Notes under the pieces: generated by a model
Database searches by the model: none
Told to the model about the DNA's origin: nothing
What the model saw: only the letters and a program-made list of their open reading frames with translations
Program-made: the position numbers and the translations under genes
Shown here: piece after piece, positions 39,985 to 47,724 of the stretch
Numbering within the stretch: position 1 is the first letter of the stretch
Layout of the letters: every line of letters starts with the position of its first letter
Assembly: GCF_001431205.1 (NCBI RefSeq)
Contig: NZ_LGPC01000011.1
Span: 1-64,000 of the forward strand
Origin: Staphylococcus sp. NAM3COL9
Lineage (GTDB): Bacteria > Bacillota > Bacilli > Staphylococcales > Staphylococcaceae
Direction: 5' to 3'
DNA: 64,000 nt

Positions 39985-40545
39985 ATGAAGATAAAAAGCT
40001 TAGCAACTTTAACAATGTCTGCAGTATTATTAACTGCATGTGGAAATGGATCTTCAGATAGTGATACTAAATCTGAGAGCTCAAGTAATAAAGATGCAGA
40101 TAAACAAGTTATTGCATTAGATAAAATCAAAACAAGTCCTAAAGACGCTGTAAAAAAAGCGCAAGATGTATATAGCGGACAAAACCTAAAAGGTATTTCT
40201 TATGAAAAGAGTAACGGCGAATGGGCTTATAAAATTGAACAACAAAAATCAGGAGAAGAATCTGAAGTGATAGTATCTGATAAAAATAAAAAAGTGTTAA
40301 ATAAAGAGACTGAAAAAGAAGATTCAATAGATAAAAAAGAAGAATTTAAATATAAAGACGCCATTGATTATAAAGATGCAATCAAAAAAGGTCAAAAAGA
40401 ATTTGATGGCGATATCAAAGAATGGTCGCTATCAGAAGATAACGGTAAACTTGTATATGATATGGACTTGAAAAAAGGAAAGACTAAACATGAAATTAGC
40501 GTTGATGCAAAAAATGGCAAAATACTAACTAATGAGCAAGATTAA
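39985..40545 (+). CDS. Prophage-encoded PepSY-type lipoprotein
   Basis: ATG 39985 follows AGGAGGT by 7 bases. The 186-residue product has a lipoprotein signal (IKSLATLTMSAVLLTACG), an acidic Ser/Asp-rich linker and two PepSY-like halves (SPKDAVKKAQDVYSG...WAYKIEQQ and DYKDAIKKGQKEFDG...LVYDMDLKK). PepSY domains are seen in peptidase inhibitors and surface proteins. It is probably anchored outside the membrane in lysogens. Confidence 0.82.
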   Translation: MKIKSLATLTMSAVLLTACGNGSSDSDTKSESSSNKDADKQVIALDKIKTSPKDAVKKAQDVYSGQNLKGISYEKSNGEWAYKIEQQKSGEESEVIVSDKNKKVLNKETEKEDSIDKKEEFKYKDAIDYKDAIKKGQKEFDGDIKEWSLSEDNGKLVYDMDLKKGKTKHEISVDAKNGKILTNEQD

Positions 40546-40555
40546 TGAATTATTT

Positions 40556-40590
40556 ACACCCACCTAAATGAGTAGGTGGGTGTTTTAAAA
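40556..40590 (+). terminator. Terminator after the PepSY lipoprotein gene
   Basis: ACACCCACCT pairs with AGGTGGGTGT around AAATGAGT, then TTTAAAA. Confidence 0.75.
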
Positions 40591-40670
40591 TTCAAATAAT
40601 GAATAGAAATGAAATGTTTAAAGTAATTATAAAAGGGAAAAAGTTTTTGGAAGATTACAACCTTCCCTTT

Positions 40671-40698
40671 ACCCCTACTTTAATTAGTGGGGTTTTTT
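40671..40698 (+). terminator. Second terminator
   Basis: ACCCCTACT and AGTGGGGT pair around TTAATT, then six T residues. No gene is seen between it and the previous terminator, so a short RNA is possible. Confidence 0.6.
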
Positions 40699-40817
40699 AT
40701 GCTGAGAAATGCATTGTGTTGCATCGAGAAGTGATAAGTAAGGTGTGTGGTTGATTGCGTGCGTAAAGAAAGCCACCAAAATAATATGATGGCTTGGAAA
40801 TTGAAGAAAAAGAAAAT

Positions 40818-41096
40818 TTAGCCCCCTGGCTTAAAGAACTCACTTATCTTAGGTGATACGTTTTTATCTACATTACCATTCGGCGATTCATCTAAATTGA
40901 AAATAAGATAATACTCATCCTCATCTAGTATAGATTCAATTTTCTGAGTGAATTCTAGCTTATCAAGTTCGCTTTTTACTATCCAAAGGGATTTTTGCAC
41001 GCGAATAGGTTCTGTTAATAAATTAAGGAACTTACTTAATTCATTATAGTTTTTCTCGTCATTATTTAAATCGTAAGCAATAGCATATCTATTCAT
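40818..41096 (-). CDS. Cas2-like / SinR-type small ferredoxin-fold protein
   Basis: The 92-residue protein starts with a beta strand ending in Asp (NRYAIAYDLNNDEKNY), then SLWIVKSELDKLEF and a DEYYLIFNLDES strand, the beta-alpha-beta plan of Cas2/VapD-like proteins. No cas1 or CRISPR array is present, so it is not an adaptation module; it more likely belongs to the stand-alone Cas2-like/VapD group, some of which are RNases. AAGGAAGGTG precedes ATG. Leftward cargo near attR. Confidence 0.65.
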   Translation of the reverse strand: MNRYAIAYDLNNDEKNYNELSKFLNLLTEPIRVQKSLWIVKSELDKLEFTQKIESILDEDEYYLIFNLDESPNGNVDKNVSPKISEFFKPGG

Positions 41097-41213
41097 GAAT
41101 TACACCTTCCTTCGTTAGAATTATTACTATCATAACAAAAATAATCTGATAATTTAAGTGTGAGTGTTTTGATAATTTCATTATGTATAGAACGTACCTA
41201 AGAACATAAGAAA

Positions 41214-41237
41214 GCCCATCTAAATTAATAGATGGGC
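41214..41237 (-). terminator. Hairpin after the kinase gene
   Basis: GCCCATCTA and TAGATGGGC form a 9-bp stem; on the - strand TTTCTTAT follows. It separates the two leftward cargo genes, so the downstream one probably has its own promoter. Confidence 0.55.
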
Positions 41238-41277
41238 GACGTTAATAAAGAAATTGATATAAAGCAATCTTACTTTA

Positions 41278-41778
41278 TTAATAATTGTTGTTTTGTATTT
41301 CTAATATTTTTATCCCTTCTGATTTTTCAGGTTCTTCGAAGAAATTAGTTACATAATTAAAAGTAGCTTCTGTATCAAAATTTTTTCTTTCAGGTTCTTC
41401 TTTTTGTCTTTGTTTTATTTGTTCTAGGCACTTTTGATTATTAACGTTTAGATATATAAGTCTATGATTTGCATTGATTTCATTTGCTATATTTAACAAC
41501 CATTGTCTTTGATTCTTAGTGTTTCCTGGAAAATCCATAACAACATTTGTTCCTACATTTAATATATTTTGTATATGTTTTTTTATTAATGGTTTTATTT
41601 GTTTTGAAAAAATTTGATAATCTTCAAATGTCTTAATTTTATTTGGGTACAGACTTTCAAGCCATTCATCTTCGGATAATAAAACTGCGTTTTTTTCTTT
41701 TTTTAATTGTTTTGATTTTGTTGTTTTTCCTGCACCCATTTTTCCTGTTAAAAAATATAAAGTTCCTAAATTATTCAA
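41278..41778 (-). CDS. P-loop kinase-like ATPase (AAA_33 / zeta-toxin-like fold)
   Basis: The 166-residue protein (TTG start, GGGGGG 8 bases upstream) has Walker A GKMGAGKTTKSK (about 12-23), the EDEW acidic segment after strand 2 and NVVMDFPGN near a Walker B position, as in small-molecule or peptidoglycan-precursor kinases and DNA-end kinases. No antitoxin partner is visible. It sits last before attR, a common cargo and defence position. Target unknown. Confidence 0.72.
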   Translation of the reverse strand: MNNLGTLYFLTGKMGAGKTTKSKQLKKEKNAVLLSEDEWLESLYPNKIKTFEDYQIFSKQIKPLIKKHIQNILNVGTNVVMDFPGNTKNQRQWLLNIANEINANHRLIYLNVNNQKCLEQIKQRQKEEPERKNFDTEATFNYVTNFFEEPEKSEGIKILEIQNNNY

Positions 41779-41871
41779 ATTGATGTCCCCCCAATTTTTC
41801 TTCTTGTCATGATACTAATTATATGAAAAATTGTATTAACAAACAACCCACCTAAATAAATAGGTAGATAA

Positions 41872-41889
41872 GTGTCAAATACGTGTCAA
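41872..41889. repeat. Putative integrase arm-binding repeats, right end
   Basis: GTGTCAAATACGTGTCAA matches 54-71 at 17 of 18 bases and lies 92 bp inside attR. Same orientation as the left copy. Confidence 0.55.
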
Positions 41890-41980
41890 AATGGTTCAGT
41901 TTCTTTCTATTTATTCCGAAAGTAAATAAGTTGAAATGCTTTAGTTATGCGTTTTTAGGCTTTGTCCTAAAGTTAGATTT

Positions 41981-41998
41981 ATCCCTCCCAGGACACTA
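41981..41998. repeat. attR core, right prophage boundary
   Basis: Exact copy of the left 18-bp core. Host genes begin to its right. The interval between the copies is about 42 kb, a normal siphophage genome size. Confidence 0.8.
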
Positions 41999-42023
41999 AG
42001 AGAATAAATTACATATTATTCAA

Positions 42024-42058
42024 AAAAAGAACTCCGTTGTGACGGGGTTCTTTTTTTA
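42024..42058. terminator. Bidirectional terminator next to attR
   Basis: AAAAGAACTCCGT pairs with ACGGGGTTCTTTT around TGTG, with T runs in both directions. It insulates host and prophage. Confidence 0.75.
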
Positions 42059-42060
42059 TA

Positions 42061-42077
42061 ATGTTATATTTATCAGT
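42061..42077. repeat. Left copy of a 17-bp direct repeat flanking a possible relic
   Basis: ATGTTATATTTATCAGT recurs at 43704-43720 with one difference. The repeats bound 1.64 kb with a MazG-like pseudogene and a dehydrogenase gene. Confidence 0.45.
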
Positions 42078-42113
42078 ATATAAAAGTCACTCAATATTAA
42101 AATCAACTTGTTT

Positions 42114-42392
42114 TTAATTGATAAAATCCTCAACAGCTTTACTAAAATCTATTTCACTTTTATCTGATACAACAACCAACCACCACACAACTTCACCAAT
42201 TTTATATTCCAAATTATTGGTTTCATCTTTTTTAACTTCATCCATTACTAGCCTGCTAGTTAATCCCATATCTGTTAACATAGCCAATGCATCTTCTTGA
42301 ATGTTCCATTTTCTTCCATGATATTTTTCTTCTAAATTATGATACTATTTACGAATTTTCATACTTTCTTCTACAACTTTATCTAACTCCAT
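42114..42392 (-). pseudogene. Host MazG-like gene interrupted by a TAG codon
   Basis: From ATG 42392 (GGAGGAAAC upstream) the frame encodes a MazG-related protein (IRKxYHNLEEKYHGRKWN, EDALAMLTDMGLTSRLVMDE, YKIGEVVWWLVVVSDK) but codon 16 is TAG (42345-42347). After it the frame is open to TAA at 42114, 93 codons in all, with no good internal start before the conserved part. One base change would restore it. These proteins hydrolyse nucleoside triphosphates or similar; this copy is probably inactive. Confidence 0.75.
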
Positions 42393-42785
42393 AACTGTTT
42401 CCTCCTGAAGCACTTTACTAGACATACATTACATTTTTATAAGAACAAATGTTTCAAATTACAAATGTAATCATGAATATAAGAACCTGAGTTCTTGTGG
42501 GTTCATGAGTTGCTTATATGATTATTAATCAAGATGCCGCAGACGAATATCAATAGTGTTAACATAATAGACCACGTTAAATCGTGTCATATTTAATGTC
42601 AATAAGTTGGATAAAAAAAGGGGGAATTAAATACCATCGAAATATTATACGAATATGCAAAAAACACCTAAATGAATAGCTGAACTTCAAAGGTTATCAT
42701 CAATAAATTGAAATAAAGAAAAGGTTTATATTTATATTAAGCAGGGTAAATGATAAACGTTTACAATTTGATATGATGAGGAGAT
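42393..42785. other. Gene-free 390-bp interval
   Basis: AT-rich sequence between a leftward pseudogene and a rightward dehydrogenase gene. I see no ORF or RNA gene. An inverted GAACC/GGTTC element lies near 42484-42510. Promoters for both neighbours should be here but are not clear. Confidence 0.4.
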
Positions 42786-42792
42786 TTTTATT

Positions 42793-43533
42793 ATGACTAA
42801 CCAAAAGAATATACTCGTAACTGGAGCTACTAGAGGAATGGGAAAAGAAATCTCAAAAGTATTAGCCAAACAAGGTTATCATGTTATCTTGGGCGCAAGA
42901 AATATACAAGATGGTCAATCTCTAGTGGAAGAAATAGTGTCTAAAGGCTTTTCTGCGACTACAGTTCAATTAGATGTTACTGATGTTAATTCTGTACAGA
43001 ATGCAGTTCTAGAAATAAGTTCTTTAGATATTTTAATTAATAATGCTGGTATAGCTTTAGAGTCATCTAGTCCATCTAAACTTGATGTCGCTAAAGTAAA
43101 GAAAGAGTTTGATGTTAATGTTTTTGGTGTTATGAATGTAACTTCAGCAATGTTGCCTTTATTAAAAAATTCTAAAAGAGCAAAAATCATTAACATGTCC
43201 AGTATGATGGGATCTCTTAATTCAGCTTTAGATAAAAATTCAATTGTATATGGTGCAAGTGTCGCTGGTTATCAATCATCAAAAGCAGCTTTAAATATGT
43301 ATTCTATCCAATTAGCAAAAGAATTAGAAAAAGAAGAAAGTGATATCACTGTAGATTTAGTTGACCCTGGTATGGTTGCCACGGAATTTGGAGGCTTAGA
43401 ACCAGAAACGGCTAAAAAAATGGGTGCAAAACCAGTTGATGAAGGTATAAGAAGAGTTATTGAGTTAGTAGAAAATGATAAGGAAAATAAGAATATAACT
43501 TTTACCAACAATGAAGGTATTGTTTCTTGGTAA
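42793..43533 (+). CDS. Short-chain dehydrogenase/reductase
   Basis: The 246-residue protein is a classical SDR: cofactor site TGATRGMGKE (about 10-19), NNAGIA (about 87), catalytic Ser in INMSSMMGS (about 137), YQSSKAAL with Tyr and Lys (about 156-160) and VDPGMVATEFGG (about 193). An Arg after strand 2 (GARN) suggests NADPH preference. Substrate unknown. ATG follows GAGGAG. It may sit in a small relic element. Confidence 0.9.
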   Translation: MTNQKNILVTGATRGMGKEISKVLAKQGYHVILGARNIQDGQSLVEEIVSKGFSATTVQLDVTDVNSVQNAVLEISSLDILINNAGIALESSSPSKLDVAKVKKEFDVNVFGVMNVTSAMLPLLKNSKRAKIINMSSMMGSLNSALDKNSIVYGASVAGYQSSKAALNMYSIQLAKELEKEESDITVDLVDPGMVATEFGGLEPETAKKMGAKPVDEGIRRVIELVENDKENKNITFTNNEGIVSW

Positions 43534-43673
43534 TTTTAAAATTACTTGTATATTTTTCATAGCTGAATGCATGTTTTGATATAGATATTTGAAAAGGCTA
43601 AAATGATTTTCTTTTTTCTTGAATATGATGATTAAATAAAATACCAACCTAAATGAATAGGTAGATTATTTTT

Positions 43674-43693
43674 GATCACAAATCGATCACAAA
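43674..43693. repeat. Doubled GATCACAAA motif resembling integrase arm sites
   Basis: GATCACAAATCGATCACAAA is a doubled motif with the same 11-base period as the prophage arm repeats and, like the right prophage arm, follows a CCTAAATNAATAGGT palindrome. It lies just inside the right copy of the 17-bp repeat. Confidence 0.4.
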
Positions 43694-43703
43694 AATGATG
43701 TGA

Positions 43704-43720
43704 ATGCTATATTTATCAGT
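43704..43720. repeat. Right copy of the 17-bp direct repeat
   Basis: ATGCTATATTTATCAGT differs from 42061-42077 at one base. See that entry. Confidence 0.45.
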
Positions 43721-43888
43721 TTGAACTATTTTAATCACTACACGTAAAAAGGGTCAGCAAAAGTAATAGTCAGAAGACTAAAAATTATAGTAAAGTAAGG
43801 GCAACCAAGTTGGATAGTTGGTGGGGTAATCTCATTATAAATGGGATGATGACTATGAAGTATGGTTTTACTCCAAGAAAGGAGTAGC

Positions 43889-43957
43889 ATGACTGATTAT
43901 GAAATACTGATGAAAGTTTTCATTGTCATTGGTTTAGTATTAGTGAGTAAAAAATGA
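43889..43957 (+). CDS. Type I toxin-like micro-peptide (Hol_Tox/SprG-like)
   Basis: A 22-residue ORF starts MTDYEILMKV and continues as a short hydrophobic helix ending in VSKK. The YEILM start and membrane helix resemble staphylococcal holin-like type I toxins, but it is shorter than usual (about 30-44). AAAGGAG lies 5 bases upstream, overlapped by another small frame (43851-43887). An antisense RNA candidate covers its 3' end. It may be a shortened, decayed copy. Confidence 0.5.
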   Translation: MTDYEILMKVFIVIGLVLVSKK

Positions 43958-43962
43958 CTATA

Positions 43963-44088
43963 AAAAATAACCTCCTCTAACTTTGACGAGTAATAGAAGG
44001 TCATTTTATGAATTTTCTATGAAAGCCACCGTCTATCTAACAGGCTTACTTCGGCGATGCACATATGTGTATGCCCTTTTTCTCTCTA
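43963..44088 (-). ncRNA. Candidate antisense antitoxin RNA (SprF-like)
   Basis: On the - strand a weak promoter (TTGCTT, 17 bases, TTATTT near 44120-44092) is followed by about 125 nt ending in a hairpin (GACCTTCT with AGAGGAGGTT) and a T run that abuts the toxin ORF. The GGTGGCTTT/GGGCAT pattern resembles sprF loci of S. aureus as I recall them. Assignment is by layout. Confidence 0.4.
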
Positions 44089-44512
44089 TAAAATAACACA
44101 ATATAAAAATTATAAGCAAATTTTTTTGAGTCGCCCTATTAATCAGCTATTTATTATAGGTTTAACTAATGAATGTAAAACAGTATGTGTATGGTATATT
44201 GAATAAATAGATGATGCAATACAATTAAAAAAATAATGAAAAAAATTTTTTTATAGTTCCTTGAAATAAAATGAGGCGATGTAAATTAAGAGAAAATCAT
44301 TTTATAGATATTAAAGTGTTGTGTATTACCATTATATGTTATTTTTAGGTAGTAGTTTTAAAATATTAATAAATACATGACAAATTTTTTATACATATTT
44401 AAGAGTTTAATGAATTATAGAAATAAGTAAGGATTGTTTATTTTGAAAAATACTTTAGTAATCATTTATATTATATGATGAATAAAAAATCGTCTAAAAG
44501 GGGAATTAGAAA
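44089..44512. other. AT-rich gene-free interval
   Basis: Very AT-rich sequence between the toxin-like locus and the glycosyltransferase gene. No ORF with a ribosome site is seen; the promoter of the next gene should be here but is not obvious. Confidence 0.4.
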
Positions 44513-46396
44513 TTGGAAAAATTGCTGTCGATCATTGTACCAGTGTATAACAAAGAATTATTTCTTAATGAATGCATAGAATCAATTGGGTCATTAAATA
44601 TTGATGAAGATAAAATTGAAGCGCTATTTATAGATGATTGTTCTAGCGATAACTCATTAAAAATAATTGAAGGATATAAAAATAAATATAGTTTTTTAAA
44701 ACTTATTAAATTAGAAGAAAACACGGGTAGCCCTGCTGAACCGAGAAACGTGGGTATTAAAAATGCGAATGGGAAATACATAACATTTCTTGATGCAGAT
44801 GATTGGCTAGATTCAACTGGTTTGCCAGCGCTGTTAAACCAAGCTGAAGAAAATAAAGCAGATGTTGCGTTTGGACACAGTATTAAGCATACAGATAAAG
44901 CAATTAGCAAATTAGGGAGATTTACATCATATAAAGTTGCAAATGATTTAGTACCATATAAAATTAATAAAATTTTTAGAGCAGTAGGACCACCAGGGAA
45001 AATTATTAAAAGAGATATCATTGTTGCTAATAAAATAGAATTCAAGCATATGAAATTTGGTGAAGATAAATTGTTCTTTATCCATGCAATTTCAAAATGT
45101 AAAACAGCTTCTATGAATTCAACGCCTGTTTACCATGTAAATAGATATTCATATAATCAATCACTTATAGGTGAAACAAATATTATAGAAAAAACACATT
45201 TTAATTTATTGGTACTACAAGAAGTGTTGAAATTGGGTATACCTAAGCCTGCAGAATTTCAATCATTAAGTCGACTTGTAGAAGTTGATTTCATTTCTAG
45301 ATTATTTAATAATAGCAGGTTTATAAAAAGTGAAAATAAAGAAGTATTCTATAATTCATTTCAACAAATGATAGACATTTTAAATGAGCATGATAAAAAT
45401 GTTGAAGATTATATCATTGGAGATAAATATAAAAACATTTATCAAATGCTTATAAATAAAGAATATGAAAAACTTTTTGATTTTATCGGAATGCTATTAA
45501 GAGGTGGCAAAGCAGATAGATATGTGAAAAATAATCAAATTCACTTTTTAATGCCAGAAACTGTAAAAGATTATTTACCAATGAAAGAAGAACTATTTGC
45601 TGTTTATGAAGGCACGCATCTTATTGATGATGAATTAAGAGAAGTTATAAGGGTTTATAAAAATCCAGAAACTACAATTAATCAAGTGTTACTTACTGAA
45701 ATTAATTATGAACTCAATGCAATCGAAGTTGAATTCTCTGAAGTTGATAATCGCTTATACTTAAAAACTAAGGATTTAAGTAAGTGCGATTTTGATTTTA
45801 ATATTAATTTGATTTACGATAAATATAAGAAGTATACAATTAATATGAATTTACCTAATGCAACACAGACGCTTAAACTTAATAGACAAAATTTCAAATC
45901 TGAATTTATTATGAATGATAAAAATGCTGGAAAGACAGAGGAACCTAATAAATATTTCTCTTATAATCCAATAACGATTGGTATAGCGAAAAAGGTCAAT
46001 TTATATAGAGATGTTGAGTTTGAAGAGCGCGCAGATGCGGATGTTGAAATAGGTGAGATAATAGAAATTAAAAACATTGACTACACTAAAAAGAACACGC
46101 CAAGACTTATCACAGTGGATGGATTTGTGTTAACAGCCAATCAAAAATTTATTTATCGTATTGATACCAATAATGCTAATAGATATATTTATGAGAAACC
46201 TAAAACAGTGATTATTACAAAAGATTGTAAGGAATATCAAAATAGGGATTTTAGCGGTGAAGCTATGAAAGAGCTTAAGGAAAATGAAAAAGTAGCTATT
46301 CAAAAAGTAGTAGCTTCTTCAAAGGGAACGCCACGGCTTAAAACAATGCATGGGACGTTTATAACCGCAAATCGAAATTTTGTTAAAGAAGTTTAA
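44513..46396 (+). CDS. GT2 glycosyltransferase with two C-terminal DUF5776-like repeats
   Basis: The 627-residue protein (TTG start after AAGGGG) has an N-terminal GT-A domain (SIIVPVYNKELFLNECI, IDDCSS, then the DADDWLD metal site), a helical middle typical of poly-ribitol-phosphate GlcNAc transferases (TarS/TarP-like), a beta domain (about 385-470) and two tandem repeats with PRLITVDGFVLTANQKFI and PRLKTMHGTFITANRNFV (about 500-555, 565-625). It probably glycosylates wall teichoic acid or another surface polymer. Catalytic Asp residues are intact. Confidence 0.82.
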   Translation: MEKLLSIIVPVYNKELFLNECIESIGSLNIDEDKIEALFIDDCSSDNSLKIIEGYKNKYSFLKLIKLEENTGSPAEPRNVGIKNANGKYITFLDADDWLDSTGLPALLNQAEENKADVAFGHSIKHTDKAISKLGRFTSYKVANDLVPYKINKIFRAVGPPGKIIKRDIIVANKIEFKHMKFGEDKLFFIHAISKCKTASMNSTPVYHVNRYSYNQSLIGETNIIEKTHFNLLVLQEVLKLGIPKPAEFQSLSRLVEVDFISRLFNNSRFIKSENKEVFYNSFQQMIDILNEHDKNVEDYIIGDKYKNIYQMLINKEYEKLFDFIGMLLRGGKADRYVKNNQIHFLMPETVKDYLPMKEELFAVYEGTHLIDDELREVIRVYKNPETTINQVLLTEINYELNAIEVEFSEVDNRLYLKTKDLSKCDFDFNINLIYDKYKKYTINMNLPNATQTLKLNRQNFKSEFIMNDKNAGKTEEPNKYFSYNPITIGIAKKVNLYRDVEFEERADADVEIGEIIEIKNIDYTKKNTPRLITVDGFVLTANQKFIYRIDTNNANRYIYEKPKTVIITKDCKEYQNRDFSGEAMKELKENEKVAIQKVVASSKGTPRLKTMHGTFITANRNFVKEV

Positions 46397-46429
46397 ATTA
46401 AAAAGGAACGGTGACTTTATATATATTTT

Positions 46430-46461
46430 AAGGAGATTCCAATTTTGGAGTCTCCTTTTTA
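46430..46461 (+). terminator. Terminator after the glycosyltransferase gene
   Basis: AAGGAGATTCC pairs with GGAGTCTCCTT around AATTTT, followed by TTT. The converging GNAT gene ends at 46459. Confidence 0.75.
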
Positions 46462-47016
46462 GTGTCCACCTTTATCGATGAAATTACTTTCAAATTCGTC
46501 TTGTAAGATACTCATATATAAATCAGTTTCATAATTTCCATTTATATATGAACCTTCACGATCACTACCTTCAATTATAAAACCAGCATTTTTGTAAGAT
46601 TTTATGGCTCTATGATTATATGCAAGGACTCTTAAATAAACTTTATGGAGTCCTAAGTTATTAAAGGCATATTCCAAAATTTGATATGTGACTTGTGTAC
46701 CAATTCCTTCATTCCAAAAGTTTGGGTTAAATATACCTATTGCAAACTTAGCTTTATTATTTGTTTTGTCTAAAATTAAACGAGCTTGTCCTATAAATAA
46801 ATCGTCAAAGTCAATAACCCATTCATATGGGTTTTCGATAATGTTCGAAATTAGTAATTTAGCACCAGACTTTTGCTTTGCTGTTTCTACATTCATATCA
46901 GAGCCATACATTCTCAAAAGCGCTTCGTTAAATGGGACTGCGAGATAATCTTCAATGTCACTTGCTTGAGCATCTCTAAGGCTCAGATGGTTATTAATTT
47001 TAAGCACTGCTTTCAT
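46459..47016 (-). CDS. GNAT-family acetyltransferase (RimJ/RimL-like)
   Basis: The 185-residue protein has GNAT features: AKFAIGIFNPNFWNEGIGTQVTYQILEYAF (acetyl-CoA loop, seen in parts) and LHKVYLRVLAYNHRAIKSYKNAGF, typical of ribosomal-protein or diamine N-acetyltransferases. GGGGGG precedes ATG. Substrate unknown. Confidence 0.85.
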   Translation of the reverse strand: MKAVLKINNHLSLRDAQASDIEDYLAVPFNEALLRMYGSDMNVETAKQKSGAKLLISNIIENPYEWVIDFDDLFIGQARLILDKTNNKAKFAIGIFNPNFWNEGIGTQVTYQILEYAFNNLGLHKVYLRVLAYNHRAIKSYKNAGFIIEGSDREGSYINGNYETDLYMSILQDEFESNFIDKGGH

Positions 47017-47389
47017 AATGTCCCCCCAATCTATTAAGATAGTCTGTTGAATTTATTTACATAAGCATACTACAAAAAAATTTGTTTATGCTTTAATCTT
47101 TAAAACTTTTGATAAAATTAATACTTTTATAGCATTTAATTATTAACTAATTGATATTGTGAAATGCTATTTAATTGTGTGGAATACAACTAAGGATTCA
47201 TAACTGTTTTAAACCAGCAATTTAATAACAGATACAGCAATTTTATAATAAAGTAAGGAATATCGAACAACATAATCAAGTAGTATCTTATATTATATAT
47301 AACAAGCGATGTACAAAAAATTTTTAATAAATATCGCTTTAAACATAATTTTCAGTCAGAAAAATCTTATTTTATAAGGAGTGTCTATA
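47017..47389. other. Upstream region of the PSM-beta operon
   Basis: AT-rich, gene-free. PSM operons in staphylococci are directly controlled by AgrA; I looked for the paired AgrA boxes and see only weak candidates (ACAACTAAGG at about 47185), not a clear direct repeat. The PSM promoter is not certain. Confidence 0.35.
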
Positions 47390-47524
47390 ATGGAAGGTTT
47401 ATTTGAAGCAATTAAAAATACAGTGCAAGCTGGTATTGCAGGAGATGGCATAAAAATTGGAAGTGGTGTTTTAGACATCATTTCTAATGGAGCAGCATTA
47501 ATTTCTCAAGCATTAGGATTTTAA
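47390..47524 (+). CDS. Beta-type phenol-soluble modulin, first copy
   Basis: A 44-residue peptide begins MEGLFEAIKNTVQAGIAGDG and ends SQALGF, the length, amphipathic helix pattern and F at the C-terminus of PSM-beta peptides. AAGGAG lies 9 bases before ATG. PSM-betas are exported by the Pmt ABC system and structure biofilms. In S. aureus the pair lies at the same locus before a HAD gene. It deviates from the usual GTSI/GLLGK core (GSGVLDII, AALISQ). Confidence 0.92.
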   Translation: MEGLFEAIKNTVQAGIAGDGIKIGSGVLDIISNGAALISQALGF

Positions 47525-47569
47525 TCTAAGTACATTTCAAAAAATAATACTTTAAAGGAGATAATCAAT

Positions 47570-47704
47570 ATGTCAGATTTATTTAATGCAATAAAAGAAA
47601 CAGTACAAGCAGGAATTGCAGGAGACGGAGTTAAATTAGGGACAAGTATTATCGATATCATATCAAGCGGTGTAGGGCTATTAGGGCAATTGTTTGGATT
47701 CTAA
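47570..47704 (+). CDS. Beta-type phenol-soluble modulin, second copy
   Basis: A 44-residue paralogue: MSDLFNAIKETVQAGIAGDG, then KLGTSIIDIISSGVGLLGQL and FGF end, close to the canonical PSM-beta core. It is 45 bp after the first with its own AAAGGAG. The shared VQAGIAGDG segment suggests tandem duplication. Confidence 0.93.
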   Translation: MSDLFNAIKETVQAGIAGDGVKLGTSIIDIISSGVGLLGQLFGF

Positions 47705-47724
47705 TTATTAAAATAGACTGAAGT

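Noticed and set aside
40818..41998. CRISPR-Cas adaptation module suggested by the Cas2-like protein
   Set aside because: No cas1, no effector and no regularly spaced repeats are present anywhere in the window.
42118..42300. 60-codon + strand ORF next to attR
   Set aside because: It is the antisense of the MazG-like pseudogene; Ser/Thr-rich with no ribosome site.
44506..45045. 179-codon - strand frame opposite the glycosyltransferase
   Set aside because: Antisense shadow of the conserved GT-A domain, without ribosome site or family resemblance.
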